A DNA stretch of 64,000 nt from Homoserinimonas sp. (GTDB lineage: Bacteria > Actinomycetota > Actinomycetes > Actinomycetales > Microbacteriaceae), in the NCBI GenBank assembly GCA_023957835.1, contig JAMLGP010000001.1, positions 1,915,575 to 1,979,574 of the forward strand, read 5' to 3'. Each line of letters begins with the position of its first letter. The stretch's first letter is position 1. Both the position numbers and the translations under genes were made by a program. A model generated the notes under the pieces. That model worked only from the letters and a program-made list of their open reading frames with translations, made no database searches and had not been told where the DNA came from. Shown one piece after another: positions 17,605-25,534 of this stretch.

Positions 17605-19742
17605 TGCCTGAGCAGTTCGGCAACCTGCGCGAAATCGCGACGCTCCTGCTCGACACAGAGCGAGAGAAGGAGGCCCGTGACCGCTTCATCCGTTTCCTCG
17701 ATGGATACGGGGGCGCGGATCAGTTCGCTGCAGTTGTCGACTCCATTGCGATCCGGCTCGGCCTTTATCCCTATGTAGACCAAGAGCCTCAAGGGCTCAG
17801 CGAAGCCGAGGCACTTCTGATCGCGTATCACACGCCGGTCGCTTTGCATGATCGCGGCTTCGTTTTTCACTCGGAGCAGCAGAAGGTCTATGAGCGCCTC
17901 ATGGACGGGGAGAGCATCGTGCTATCGGCCCCGACGTCCTTCGGTAAGTCTGCGGTCATTGACGCCCTTGTGCTGTCGGAACGATGGTCGAACATTGTCC
18001 TCATCGTTCCTACCATCGCTCTCATTGATGAGACCCGCCGACGCCTCGTTCAGCTAAAGAGCGACTACACAATTGTCTCGCATCCTCAGCAGCAGAGGGG
18101 CGCTCGAAACGTTTTCGTGCTCACGCAGGAGAGGTTTCTAGAACTCGATCCAGCGCCGGCTACGGACTTCTTCGTGATCGATGAGTTTTACAAGCTTGGT
18201 TCAGGGGAAACCGACCATATACGGCGTTCGACATTGAATATTGCTTGGCGACAACTGAAGAACACTGGAGCACAGTATTACCTGATTGGGCCGAGTATTG
18301 ACGCCGTCCAGGACGGCGTAGTTGCTGAACTGAACAGGGCCCTGACCGTCTCGGATTACAACACGGTGGTAGTCGATGTCGAGGACAGGTCCGATGTCGA
18401 GGACGTGATGGGGGACATCAGAGCGTTCCTCGATGGCGAGGCGGACGGCGCCACGCTTGTCTTCGTAAGTTCGCCCAGCAGAGCGGGGCAACTCGCAAAT
18501 GAAATCCCTGCCCAGAACGTGGATGCATTCGTAGAGGAGGTCGCAGCATGGATCGGAGAGAATTACGATCCGGACTGGCACGTTGCGACCGCGCTTAGTC
18601 ATGGTGTCGGTACTCACACCGGCCCGATGCCACGCAGCATCCAGCGGGCGATGATCCGGCTTTTTGCGCAACGGAGAATTGATCGGCTTGTATGCACAAC
18701 GACGTTGATCGAGGGCGTCAACACTGTCGCCCGAAACGTCATCCTCTATGACAAAAAGATCAATCGTCGGCCCATTGACTTCTTTACTTTCTCAAACATC
18801 CGTGGCCGCGCGGGGCGCATGTTTAAGCACTTTGTAGGACGCGTGATCTCGTATGGGCCGCCGCCCGATCGACAAGAAGCTCTAGTCGATGTACCGATTG
18901 AATCGCAATCGTCCGCTGCCTCGCTGGCCACACTCGTTCAGCTGAGGCCCGAGGAGCTGTCTTCGGACTCCGTGGAGCGTCTCGCCCCAGTCCTAGAACA
19001 GCGTGAACTATCGCTGGACACCATTCGTCGTAACCGAGGTCTGGATCCCGAACGGCAGATCGCCGCTGCGATCCGGATGAGACAAGCCTCCGATGCCGAG
19101 TTTGCGAACTGGTCCTGGAATGGAATTCCGACGAACGACCAACTTCGTTCGGTGATTGAGCTTGGCTACAACGAGCTTCTTCAAGGAACCGAACGAAGCG
19201 GAGTAAACCCCGGTTCGATCATGGCGCGGCTAAGTAATGTTCGATCCTCCGGCGGCAGCATTCGCGAGATGGTCGAACGCCAGCTTCCGTATCGCTACCC
19301 CACTCAGACTCGGAGCGACGTCGTTGATGACGTGCTCGCCTTTCAACGGAACTGGATGGGGTTCAAGATCCCGTTCATGCTGCGGGCGCTAAGTGCAATC
19401 CAGTCCGAGGTCGCAGCGGATCGCTCAGCTCAGCAGCGCGGCAACTACGAGTTCGTGCTGCGGGAGATCGAATCTCTCTACCTGCCTTCCTTCATGGTGG
19501 AGCTCGAGGACTATGGGCTCCCAATGCCGATCGCTCTCAAGCTCTCGGGTATGGGTCTGCGAGGAGCCACGATTGAGGAGGTGGTGACGCAACTCGGTCG
19601 GATGGCTGCGGACCAGGGGATCCTTCGCCGCCTTACACGAGTGGAACGCTGGTTTCTTAGCGATGTTGCTTCTGGGCTTGTAGCGGAGATGCAAGTACGA
19701 GCCAGTGCACGCGACGCGGACGGCCAGGGGAGCGGGGAGTAG
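17604..19742 (+). CDS. hamB: Hachiman system helicase HamB
   Basis: A 712-residue superfamily 2 helicase of the Ski2/Hel308-like type: Walker A APTSFGKS (109-116), a DEFY box (193-196) in place of DEAH, TTLIEGVNTVA as motif V region, and RGRAGR (400-405) as motif VI. Length and motifs match HamB, the DNA-surveying partner of HamA. It starts inside the hamA stop codon. The C-terminal ~230 residues are helical and not assigned to a named domain by eye. After the stop there is no further defence gene; the duplicated block upstream of ftsH starts about 220 bases later. No lesion is visible. Confidence 0.85.
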   Translation: MPEQFGNLREIATLLLDTEREKEARDRFIRFLDGYGGADQFAAVVDSIAIRLGLYPYVDQEPQGLSEAEALLIAYHTPVALHDRGFVFHSEQQKVYERLMDGESIVLSAPTSFGKSAVIDALVLSERWSNIVLIVPTIALIDETRRRLVQLKSDYTIVSHPQQQRGARNVFVLTQERFLELDPAPATDFFVIDEFYKLGSGETDHIRRSTLNIAWRQLKNTGAQYYLIGPSIDAVQDGVVAELNRALTVSDYNTVVVDVEDRSDVEDVMGDIRAFLDGEADGATLVFVSSPSRAGQLANEIPAQNVDAFVEEVAAWIGENYDPDWHVATALSHGVGTHTGPMPRSIQRAMIRLFAQRRIDRLVCTTTLIEGVNTVARNVILYDKKINRRPIDFFTFSNIRGRAGRMFKHFVGRVISYGPPPDRQEALVDVPIESQSSAASLATLVQLRPEELSSDSVERLAPVLEQRELSLDTIRRNRGLDPERQIAAAIRMRQASDAEFANWSWNGIPTNDQLRSVIELGYNELLQGTERSGVNPGSIMARLSNVRSSGGSIREMVERQLPYRYPTQTRSDVVDDVLAFQRNWMGFKIPFMLRALSAIQSEVAADRSAQQRGNYEFVLREIESLYLPSFMVELEDYGLPMPIALKLSGMGLRGATIEEVVTQLGRMAADQGILRRLTRVERWFLSDVASGLVAEMQVRASARDADGQGSGE

Positions 19743-19962
19743 CCGGACCGGTCCAAGCGATAGTTCCTGCCACAAACTTTCCACTTACCGATCGAGAGGT
19801 TGCTCTGCGAATCGAGATGAGCCGAAAGACTTGATGTGAGGTCTAGGCCTCGATTCCCCTGATCAATCCAGGAAATCTGCCAGATTTCGAATCGACAGTA
19901 GTCGATCCCGAGAGGTGAAAACCTGCAGGCGGGTTGCATCTTCAACGCGACAATTCCCTCCA

Positions 19963-20450
19963 GCTAGACTTCACAAATGCTCCCTTCAGACTGAATTGAG
20001 CACAGCCACCCGAGTGGTCGCGAGTTGGTCGGCCGAGTCCAGCAGTGCGGGAGGGGTTTTTGGCATGGAAACATGCTCGAGCGTCCAGTTGGCGATGATG
20101 AGTTTGACTGGGTCGTTGCAGAGGAAGCGCTTGTGCAACGTGGCATCGGCTTTCTTTCAGGCAGCGGCCGGCTTCGCCTTCGGGGTGGGACCGTACGGCT
20201 TGCGCGGATCGGCGAAGTCAACACGACTCGGGTCGTTCTGATCGCAGACCAATGAGACAGGGTATCCGCTATCGGGAGCAACGCCGACACTTCCTAGGTG
20301 CCATTCCCTGCGCCAGACTAGTTGGTGATTGAGTTAGTTACGCTCCAACAAACAAGGAGTGGGCACCTAGAAACGCTGTGGTGGCCTTGACCGCGGAAAG
20401 TTGCATGGTTTCGAGCTAGGAACGCGCATGGGCTTTAAGCGCATCCCTTT
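19963..20450 (+). repeat. Diverged copy A of the '119-aa gene plus ftsH 5' end' block
   Basis: From 19963 to about 20336 the sequence matches 27241-27618 (end of a leader and a whole 119-residue gene). From about 20336 to 20450 it matches 29422-29535 (ftsH upstream region and first codons). Shared landmarks include GGGCACCTAGAAACGCT, AGAGGAAGCGCTTG-like segments and GGAACGCGCATGG. Both parts are diverged. In copy A the two parts are joined directly at about 20336, while in the downstream copy 1.8 kb with abiEi/abiEii lies between them. Confidence 0.8.
19977..20336 (+). pseudogene. Decayed copy of the 119-residue gene at 27259
   Basis: The ATG and first codons (MLPSD) match the intact gene, but codon 6, Trp in the intact copy, is TGA here. 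A frame change follows, and a recognisable stretch returns with LERPVGDDEFDWVVAEEAL and GEVNTTRVVLIAD. The gene is clearly dead. Its 3' end runs straight into the copy of the ftsH upstream region. Confidence 0.75.
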
Positions 20451-20843
20451 CTTTTGGTCTGAGTCAGCTCGAGTTTCAACGATTCAAGAGAATGTGGCTG
20501 CTAATATGCCCAGTATTGATCCTGCTTGGACGTCGACCCTGAAGCCGCCTCCGAGCAATTCGCTTATTTTGTCTAGTACACACATGTTTGAAAGTCCCAC
20601 AAAGTGAGAGTATCCATTACTTCATGTTGTGTATGCGGGCAGTTTTCCCCTTGAACAGGGGTTGAAATTCCTACTGGTTTGCGCGTATGTGATCCTGGAT
20701 GGCAAGCGTGGCTCGACTATTGGCTGGATCGGCTCATTGCAAATTATGATTAGCGACTCTCGGTGTCTTTGAGTGAAGGCATTCTCTTGTCTCAACTACT
20801 CACTATTCTGAATCCGTTGCCGAATTGACTAGCGGAGAGACAA
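20449..20843. other. Gene-free stretch after copy A
   Basis: About 395 bases with no frame that looks coding on either strand, no clear repeat and no RNA gene. The base composition is more AT-rich than the surrounding genes, as expected of decayed or foreign DNA at an insertion boundary. The promoter of the UDG-like gene at 20844 must lie near its right end. Confidence 0.5.
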
Positions 20844-21590
20844 ATGCAAATACCCGAATACGTCGCAACCCGCATTCGCCGCGATCCGCCGGAAGGGTGC
20901 GGCGTGGTTGCTGGTTCTACGCCGGTCATCTCGTTTGGCGACAGCTTCAAGGCCAAGGTCGCGACCCTCGGACTGAACCCGAGTCGGCATGAGTTCACTA
21001 CACCAGAGGGCGGCATGCTCGCTGGCCGCAGCCGCCGGTTCGCCACGCTGGAGTCGATTGGTGCGGGCAGGCTCAGCGAAGCGAGCGATGAGCAGGTGGC
21101 GAAGGTGATCGCGGATTGCGCTAACTACTTTCACGGAAACCCTTACTTGCGGTGGTTCAAGCCGATGGAGCAGTTGATCGGGAGCGGGCTCGGGGCATCC
21201 TATTTTGACGGCACGGCTTGCCACATCGATCTCGTGCAGTGGGCGACCGACCCGGTGTGGGGAAAGATCAACGAGCCGGGGGTGCGAGAGAGACTGCTGC
21301 GGGATGACCGCGAGTTTTTGATCCAACAGCTCAACTCAGAGAACTTCGCCGCAGTGCTGATCAACGGTCGCGGGGCACAAAGCCAGCTTGAGCGGGCACT
21401 CGGCATCAGATTCCACTGGAAGGCGGACGCGCTCGCGCCAGGCAAGAAGTCCGGGATTGCTACCGCCAGAGCATTCGGCACCCACTTCGTGGCCTGGACG
21501 ATCAACCTTCAGAGCTCGTTCGGAGTGACCAGAGAACTGCGGGCCGCGATCGCCGCCCGTGTAGAAGAGGAGGTCGGGGCATGGATGTAG
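20844..21590 (+). CDS. Uracil-DNA glycosylase-like protein (putative)
   Basis: A 248-residue soluble protein from ATG 20844. Near residues 40-50 it has VATLGLNPSRHE, much like the first active-site motif of uracil-DNA glycosylase superfamily proteins (GxNP after a hydrophobic strand). Further on are CHIDLVQWATDPVW (about 127-140) and AAVLINGRGAQSQL (about 171-184), which could be the later strand/loop elements of that fold. The typical HPS motif is not seen, so substrate and activity are uncertain. Its stop overlaps the start of the next gene by 10 bases, so the two are one unit. It may recognise modified or damaged bases, or be a degenerate binding version. Confidence 0.45.
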   Translation: MQIPEYVATRIRRDPPEGCGVVAGSTPVISFGDSFKAKVATLGLNPSRHEFTTPEGGMLAGRSRRFATLESIGAGRLSEASDEQVAKVIADCANYFHGNPYLRWFKPMEQLIGSGLGASYFDGTACHIDLVQWATDPVWGKINEPGVRERLLRDDREFLIQQLNSENFAAVLINGRGAQSQLERALGIRFHWKADALAPGKKSGIATARAFGTHFVAWTINLQSSFGVTRELRAAIAARVEEEVGAWM

Positions 21591-22468
21591 CCAGAGCAGC
21601 AGTCGTCCAGTTCCCGCATCCGGGGCCCGAGCACAACGCCAAAGGCATTACCGACTTTCCGTGGAACCCCGGTTCGCACAGGCGCAAGTTCCTGCGCTCG
21701 CCCGGCAGTTATCTGGCGGGTGACGGCTCGCTGCAGCGCGGCACTCTCGACTTTTGGGGAGAGTGGGAGTCACCTTCGACCGTCGTGCACGAGTGGAAGT
21801 CGAAGTTTCCGGAACCGACCTGGTTGCACGAACCCTACTGGCGCGAGCCTCGACCGGGGGAAGTGCAAAACACCGACCCGTGGGTTTTCGGCGATCGGTT
21901 CCGTTACAGCAACTGCAAGCAAGCCTGGTCTGCGGCACTACGCAAACTCCCTGCAGGGTCTGTGGTGCTCTTCGGGAGCGCAATCGGCAGCGAGTTCGTG
22001 CTCGACACTTGCTTTGTTGTCGGCGGCAGCATCCCGATGCAGGACGAGACCGGCCACCTCGACGACGCCTTCACAACCTGCACCGTGCGGCAGCTTGACC
22101 ACTACGACGACCCCTTCGTCGTGCACCAGGGCGCAACCGTCGAAGACCCGGTGGAGGGGATGTTCTCCTTCGTTCCAGCGCAAGTCGAGCGGGGAGCGCC
22201 CGCGAGATTCAGGCGCCCGGCGATCGAGCTGCCGGGGCTCGTAAACCCGATGTCGCGCCAATCCCCCGGCGGACAGGGACGGATGCTGCCCATAGCCCGG
22301 GTTTCGGCCGCCTGGCAGGAGGTGCTCACCCAGATCCGCGACGCCGGACTCGTCCCCGGAGTGCAACTCGATACGCCGCCGTATCGGGGGAGCGGGAGAG
22401 CCGATTCGCTTGCGTCTCGGCCCGCGCGGGTCGGAAAGGTCAGCGCGAAAGCCGGTGGCACTTGTTAG
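21581..22468 (+). CDS. Hypothetical protein coupled to the UDG-like gene
   Basis: A 295-residue protein starting at ATG 21581 inside the end of the preceding gene, with a GAGGAGG ribosome site. The first ~200 residues look like a compact domain with PWNPGSHRRKFL, LDFWGEWE, DPWVFGDRFRYSNCKQ, VVLFGSAIGSEFVLDTCFVV and FSFVPA. The Trp/Phe/Gly-rich pattern resembles nucleotide- or base-binding domains seen beside DNA modification genes, but I cannot name it. The last ~40 residues are low complexity (Arg, Ser, Pro). Tight coupling to a UDG-like protein suggests a two-gene system acting on nucleic acid. I do not recognise it as a described system. Confidence 0.6.
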   Translation: MDVARAAVVQFPHPGPEHNAKGITDFPWNPGSHRRKFLRSPGSYLAGDGSLQRGTLDFWGEWESPSTVVHEWKSKFPEPTWLHEPYWREPRPGEVQNTDPWVFGDRFRYSNCKQAWSAALRKLPAGSVVLFGSAIGSEFVLDTCFVVGGSIPMQDETGHLDDAFTTCTVRQLDHYDDPFVVHQGATVEDPVEGMFSFVPAQVERGAPARFRRPAIELPGLVNPMSRQSPGGQGRMLPIARVSAAWQEVLTQIRDAGLVPGVQLDTPPYRGSGRADSLASRPARVGKVSAKAGGTC

Positions 22469-22596
22469 TCGGCGGGCCTGAGACTGGCCTTGTGTCAGAG
22501 GATATTTGCTGGGGCGCGTGAGTTGGCGGCAGATATCCGGGCCTCTTAGCTTCATCAAGTAGTTCGCCGAGAACGGGTGTTGACTGAGCGCCCGCC

Positions 22597-22902
22597 TCAG
22601 GCTGCATAGACTTCCTGTGCTTCGCTGAAAGCTGTCGCCTTGAAGAACGGATTCTTCACCGAACGCTCCATTATCAAATCGACTTTGCGACCCAGAATCT
22701 GCTCCAACTCCGACTTGAGGTCAAAGTAGTCGTGGAAGAGGTTCTTCCGATTCGGGAGGAAGTCGATCAGGAAGTCGACATCGCTCGTCTCCGGGTCGAA
22801 ACGGTCGCTAAGAGCAGATCCGAAGACTCGAAGCCGTTTCACGCCATACTGATCGCAGGCGCGACGAATTGCCTCAATGTCGAGAGCGACCTTACGGTTC
22901 AT
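22597..22902 (-). CDS. Small nucleotidyltransferase (MNT domain), orphan
   Basis: A 101-residue minimal nucleotidyltransferase: FGSALSDRF followed by SDVDFLIDF gives the GS...DxD metal-binding signature, with a third acidic position expected at DLI near residue 77. Proteins like this usually act as the antitoxin of an adjacent HEPN toxin, which they AMPylate (family knowledge). No HEPN-like frame follows or precedes it: downstream is a gap to 22468 and upstream lies the TrpF-like gene. It therefore looks like an orphan whose partner was lost, or one acting in trans. Confidence 0.75.
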   Translation of the reverse strand: MNRKVALDIEAIRRACDQYGVKRLRVFGSALSDRFDPETSDVDFLIDFLPNRKNLFHDYFDLKSELEQILGRKVDLIMERSVKNPFFKATAFSEAQEVYAA

Positions 22903-23007
22903 GAGTCAAGTGTCGCAGATTGGCTACGACTCACCTAGATGCGTTCAAATATCTGGGGCGGAGCATCCCCCTGTTTTATAGCAGGATGCTCTCCGGCTCT
23001 CGAACTG

Positions 23008-23682
23008 CTAGTTGCTAGCCGCCCCGTGCGCGGCTGCGATGAACGCCCTGACCTTGTCGAGGTCTTTGCGGAAGGTTCCGTCTTCGCGGTAGGCGTTTGT
23101 GCGGGTGAGGCTGTCGACTCCCCAGGGCTGCACGGTTGCGATTGCTTCTGCGACGTTCTCGGCGGACAGGCCGCCGGCGAGGATCACCGGGACATCCACC
23201 GATTCGACGATCTTGCGGGAGATCGACCAGTCGTGGGTGAAGCCGGCGGCGCCGACTCCGCCGATTTCGGGCGAGTACGAGTCGAGGAGCAGGTAGTCGA
23301 CGACTGGGGCGAAAGCCAGGGCGGCATCCACCGCCTCGGGCCCGGTCATGGGGATCGCCTGGTCGATCTTGACGTCGCCGATGCGGGCGCGGATTCGGCC
23401 GACCATTTCAGGGTCGACTTTCGTGATGTCGCCGCAGAGATGCAGGATGTCCGGCTTGACAACCGAGACCATCCGCACGATATCGTCCTCGTCCTCCTCG
23501 ACCGAGATCGCGGAAGTGAGCGCGCTCGAACCGATCGCCTCGACAATCTGGGCCGCCAATTCTTCGGTCACGATTCCTGGCAGCGGCCTCGGTGACGGCG
23601 TGATTCCGACGATGTCGGCTCCGGCTTCGACTAGCGCGAGAGCCTCTTCCACGGACTGGGCGGTGTAGATCTGGGTGTGCAT
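23008..23682 (-). CDS. TrpF-like TIM-barrel protein in a sugar-kinase context
   Basis: A 224-residue (beta/alpha)8 protein of the phosphoribosylanthranilate isomerase type. I chose ATG 23680-23682 (MHTQIYTA) because AGGAAA precedes it and the longer frame adds a non-homologous tail. Matches to TrpF are ILHLCGD, YLLLDSYS with the catalytic Asp, PVILAGGLSAENV and a phosphate-binding end. The catalytic Cys of TrpF (KICG near the N-terminus) is absent; the aligned position reads QIYTA. It sits next to an RpiR-type regulator and opposite a PfkB kinase, with no other trp gene nearby. I therefore infer a different isomerase or lyase reaction on a sugar phosphate, not tryptophan synthesis. Confidence 0.65.
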   Translation of the reverse strand: MHTQIYTAQSVEEALALVEAGADIVGITPSPRPLPGIVTEELAAQIVEAIGSSALTSAISVEEDEDDIVRMVSVVKPDILHLCGDITKVDPEMVGRIRARIGDVKIDQAIPMTGPEAVDAALAFAPVVDYLLLDSYSPEIGGVGAAGFTHDWSISRKIVESVDVPVILAGGLSAENVAEAIATVQPWGVDSLTRTNAYREDGTFRKDLDKVRAFIAAAHGAASN

Positions 23683-23707
23683 TTTTCCTGCCTTTGATTG
23701 TTGCGAT

Positions 23708-24547
23708 TTATAGGGACTTGGGGACGATTGCCTGGGCGAACCTGCTGTCGAAGCTGCGGGCCTGATCGGGGTGTTGCTGGGCGAACCGGACGAGCACGGC
23801 ATCCACTAGCGCGAGCATCGCTACGAGGGATGCCATGGGCTCGCTTTGAAAACCGCCGCTTGCCGCGACCAGAACAATGTCGCTTTCAAGCGCGAGCGGC
23901 GAGCGCGAGTTGCCGGAGATGCAGACCACCGTTACGCCGCTTTCCCGCGCTTTCCTTGCGATCGTGAGGATGTCCCTGGTCACGCCGGTGCGCGAAATGA
24001 CAAACAGCAGATCGCCCTTGCCGAGCATGGAGGCGTGCATGGCCTGCAATTGGGAGTCCTGCGGGGCATCCGCCCGAATGCCCAGCCGCGCGAGCCGCTG
24101 ATACAGCGCCTGGGCGACGAGGGAAGACATGCCGACTCCGGCAATACTCACGGCGGTCGCGGTTTCGAGTCTTTTCGCGACCGTGTCGACGGCCTGCGCC
24201 TGCAGCAGGACCTGCGTGTCCTGCAGCGCCTGAGCGGATGCCGCGAAGACTTTGCGCACTACCGAGGCTGCATCGTCTTCTGCCGTGACCTCGCCCTGAA
24301 TGATCTCGCTGTCGGAGACCGCGTCCTGTGCGACCGCGAGTTTGAGCTCGGTGTAGCCGGCGAAGCCTGCGCGGCGGGCGCAGCGCAAGACGGTCGTGTC
24401 GCTGACGTTGCAGGCCTCGGCAACTTCGGCCATTGAGAGCGGGAGGATGCGGCGCGGATCGCTCAGAATCCAGTTGGCAACGTCGGCTTCAGAGTCGCTG
24501 AAGGAGTCGAGCGCTGCACGCAATCGAGCGGTGCCACTAAAGTTCAA
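23708..24547 (-). CDS. MurR/RpiR family transcriptional regulator
   Basis: A 279-residue regulator. The N-terminal part is a helix-turn-helix of the RpiR type (MAEVAEACNVSDTTVLRCAR, residues ~39-58), and the C-terminal part is a sugar-isomerase (SIS) domain with VSIAGVGMSSLVAQ, DLLFVISRTG and VVCISGNSRSPLAL. Such proteins bind a phosphosugar and control its catabolic genes. A TTG start at 24545-24547 is used with GGAG upstream. It is divergent from the PfkB gene, with 84 bases between that should hold operators for both directions, and is followed 25 bases later by the TrpF-like gene on the same strand. Confidence 0.85.
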   Translation of the reverse strand: MNFSGTARLRAALDSFSDSEADVANWILSDPRRILPLSMAEVAEACNVSDTTVLRCARRAGFAGYTELKLAVAQDAVSDSEIIQGEVTAEDDAASVVRKVFAASAQALQDTQVLLQAQAVDTVAKRLETATAVSIAGVGMSSLVAQALYQRLARLGIRADAPQDSQLQAMHASMLGKGDLLFVISRTGVTRDILTIARKARESGVTVVCISGNSRSPLALESDIVLVAASGGFQSEPMASLVAMLALVDAVLVRFAQQHPDQARSFDSRFAQAIVPKSL

Positions 24548-24631
24548 TTCGACATCTCCAGGTGCAGTATTACCACTTGATTATAGACTGAATATGCAGC
24601 AACACCACAACCTACGGCTCGGGGGCAAGCG

Positions 24632-25513
24632 ATGACGTTTCGGATCGCCGTTCTTGGCGACCTCAACAATGACTTGCTCCTAACCGTTGACGCGTATCCA
24701 GAGATTGGAGGCGAAGCTCTCGCCAGCGAACAGCGCTCGCAACTGGGCGGGTCGGCATCCAACACCGCGATCATGTTGCAGCTTCTCGGCGCCCAGTCGC
24801 GACTCGTGGCCTGCGTGGGTCGGGATGCTGCGGGCGATACCGCGGTCGAGGTGCTTGGCGAGCTGGGCGTCGACACGAGTTCAATCGTCCGCAGCGACGA
24901 CGAGCCAACTTCGACGAACGTCGTGATTCTCACTCCGGGCGGGGAGAGAACCATGTTCGCCTACCGCGGCGCGAGCGCGGTACTGGCCGAGCAGAACATT
25001 TCGGATGCCGCGCTTGAGGGCGTCGACTGGCTTCACCTTTCCGGCTATGCGTTATTGCGCGACCCGCAGCGAGGAGCCGCGCTTCGCGCCGTCGAACTTG
25101 CTCGCGAGCGCGGAGTGCGCCTGAGCATGGACGTGCCGACCGTGCAGTGGCAGAGCGCTCCCGAAAGCATTCTCGAGCTCGCGCCGAAGCTCGCACTACT
25201 GCTGATCAGCGAGCGAGGCGCGGCGTCGATCGTCTCCGAACCGCGCGAGCTGGTCGCGGACGGTTGCGAGGTGGTAGCGCTCAAGCGAGGGTCTCTCGGA
25301 TGCCGCATTCTGACGAGCGCGGACGACACTGCCGTTCCGGCCGAGAAGGTAGAGGTAGTGGACACCACCGGCGCGGGAGACAGTTTTGCCGCCGGCGCGA
25401 TCCTTGCCGTGCTGGACGGAGAGGATCCGGCGGGAATCGGCAGGCGGGCGAATGCAGCCGGTGCTCGGGCAGCCGCAACTCACGGAGCGGGGCAGTCGCT
25501 GCGGATTGACTAG
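24632..25513 (+). CDS. PfkB-family sugar kinase
   Basis: A 293-residue ribokinase-family kinase. The N-terminal signature region (GDLNNDLLL, then LGGSASNTAIMLQLLGA) and the C-terminal PfkB signature DTTGAGDSFAAGAILAVLDG, with the catalytic Asp in GAGD, are intact. It transfers a phosphate from ATP to a sugar or nucleoside. The substrate cannot be read from the sequence. Divergent pairing with an RpiR regulator and a TrpF-like protein suggests a small pathway for one unusual sugar. No transporter gene is next to it, so uptake must be coded elsewhere. Confidence 0.85.
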   Translation: MTFRIAVLGDLNNDLLLTVDAYPEIGGEALASEQRSQLGGSASNTAIMLQLLGAQSRLVACVGRDAAGDTAVEVLGELGVDTSSIVRSDDEPTSTNVVILTPGGERTMFAYRGASAVLAEQNISDAALEGVDWLHLSGYALLRDPQRGAALRAVELARERGVRLSMDVPTVQWQSAPESILELAPKLALLLISERGAASIVSEPRELVADGCEVVALKRGSLGCRILTSADDTAVPAEKVEVVDTTGAGDSFAAGAILAVLDGEDPAGIGRRANAAGARAAATHGAGQSLRID

Positions 25514-25534
25514 GGTTCTGGAGCGGGCGCTGTT

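Noticed and set aside
20401..20607. Open frame beginning like FtsH in copy A as a true small gene
   Set aside because: Similarity to ftsH ends after about seven codons and the rest has no protein-like character; it is a fragment of the duplicated block.
22939..23595. Open frame of 218 codons on the plus strand opposite the TrpF-like gene
   Set aside because: The minus-strand reading is clearly homologous to a known fold; the plus-strand one is not protein-like.
23680..23802. Longer start of the TrpF-like gene
   Set aside because: The 40 extra residues are Ser/Pro-rich, overlap the end of the RpiR gene and lack homology, while the internal ATG has a good ribosome site.
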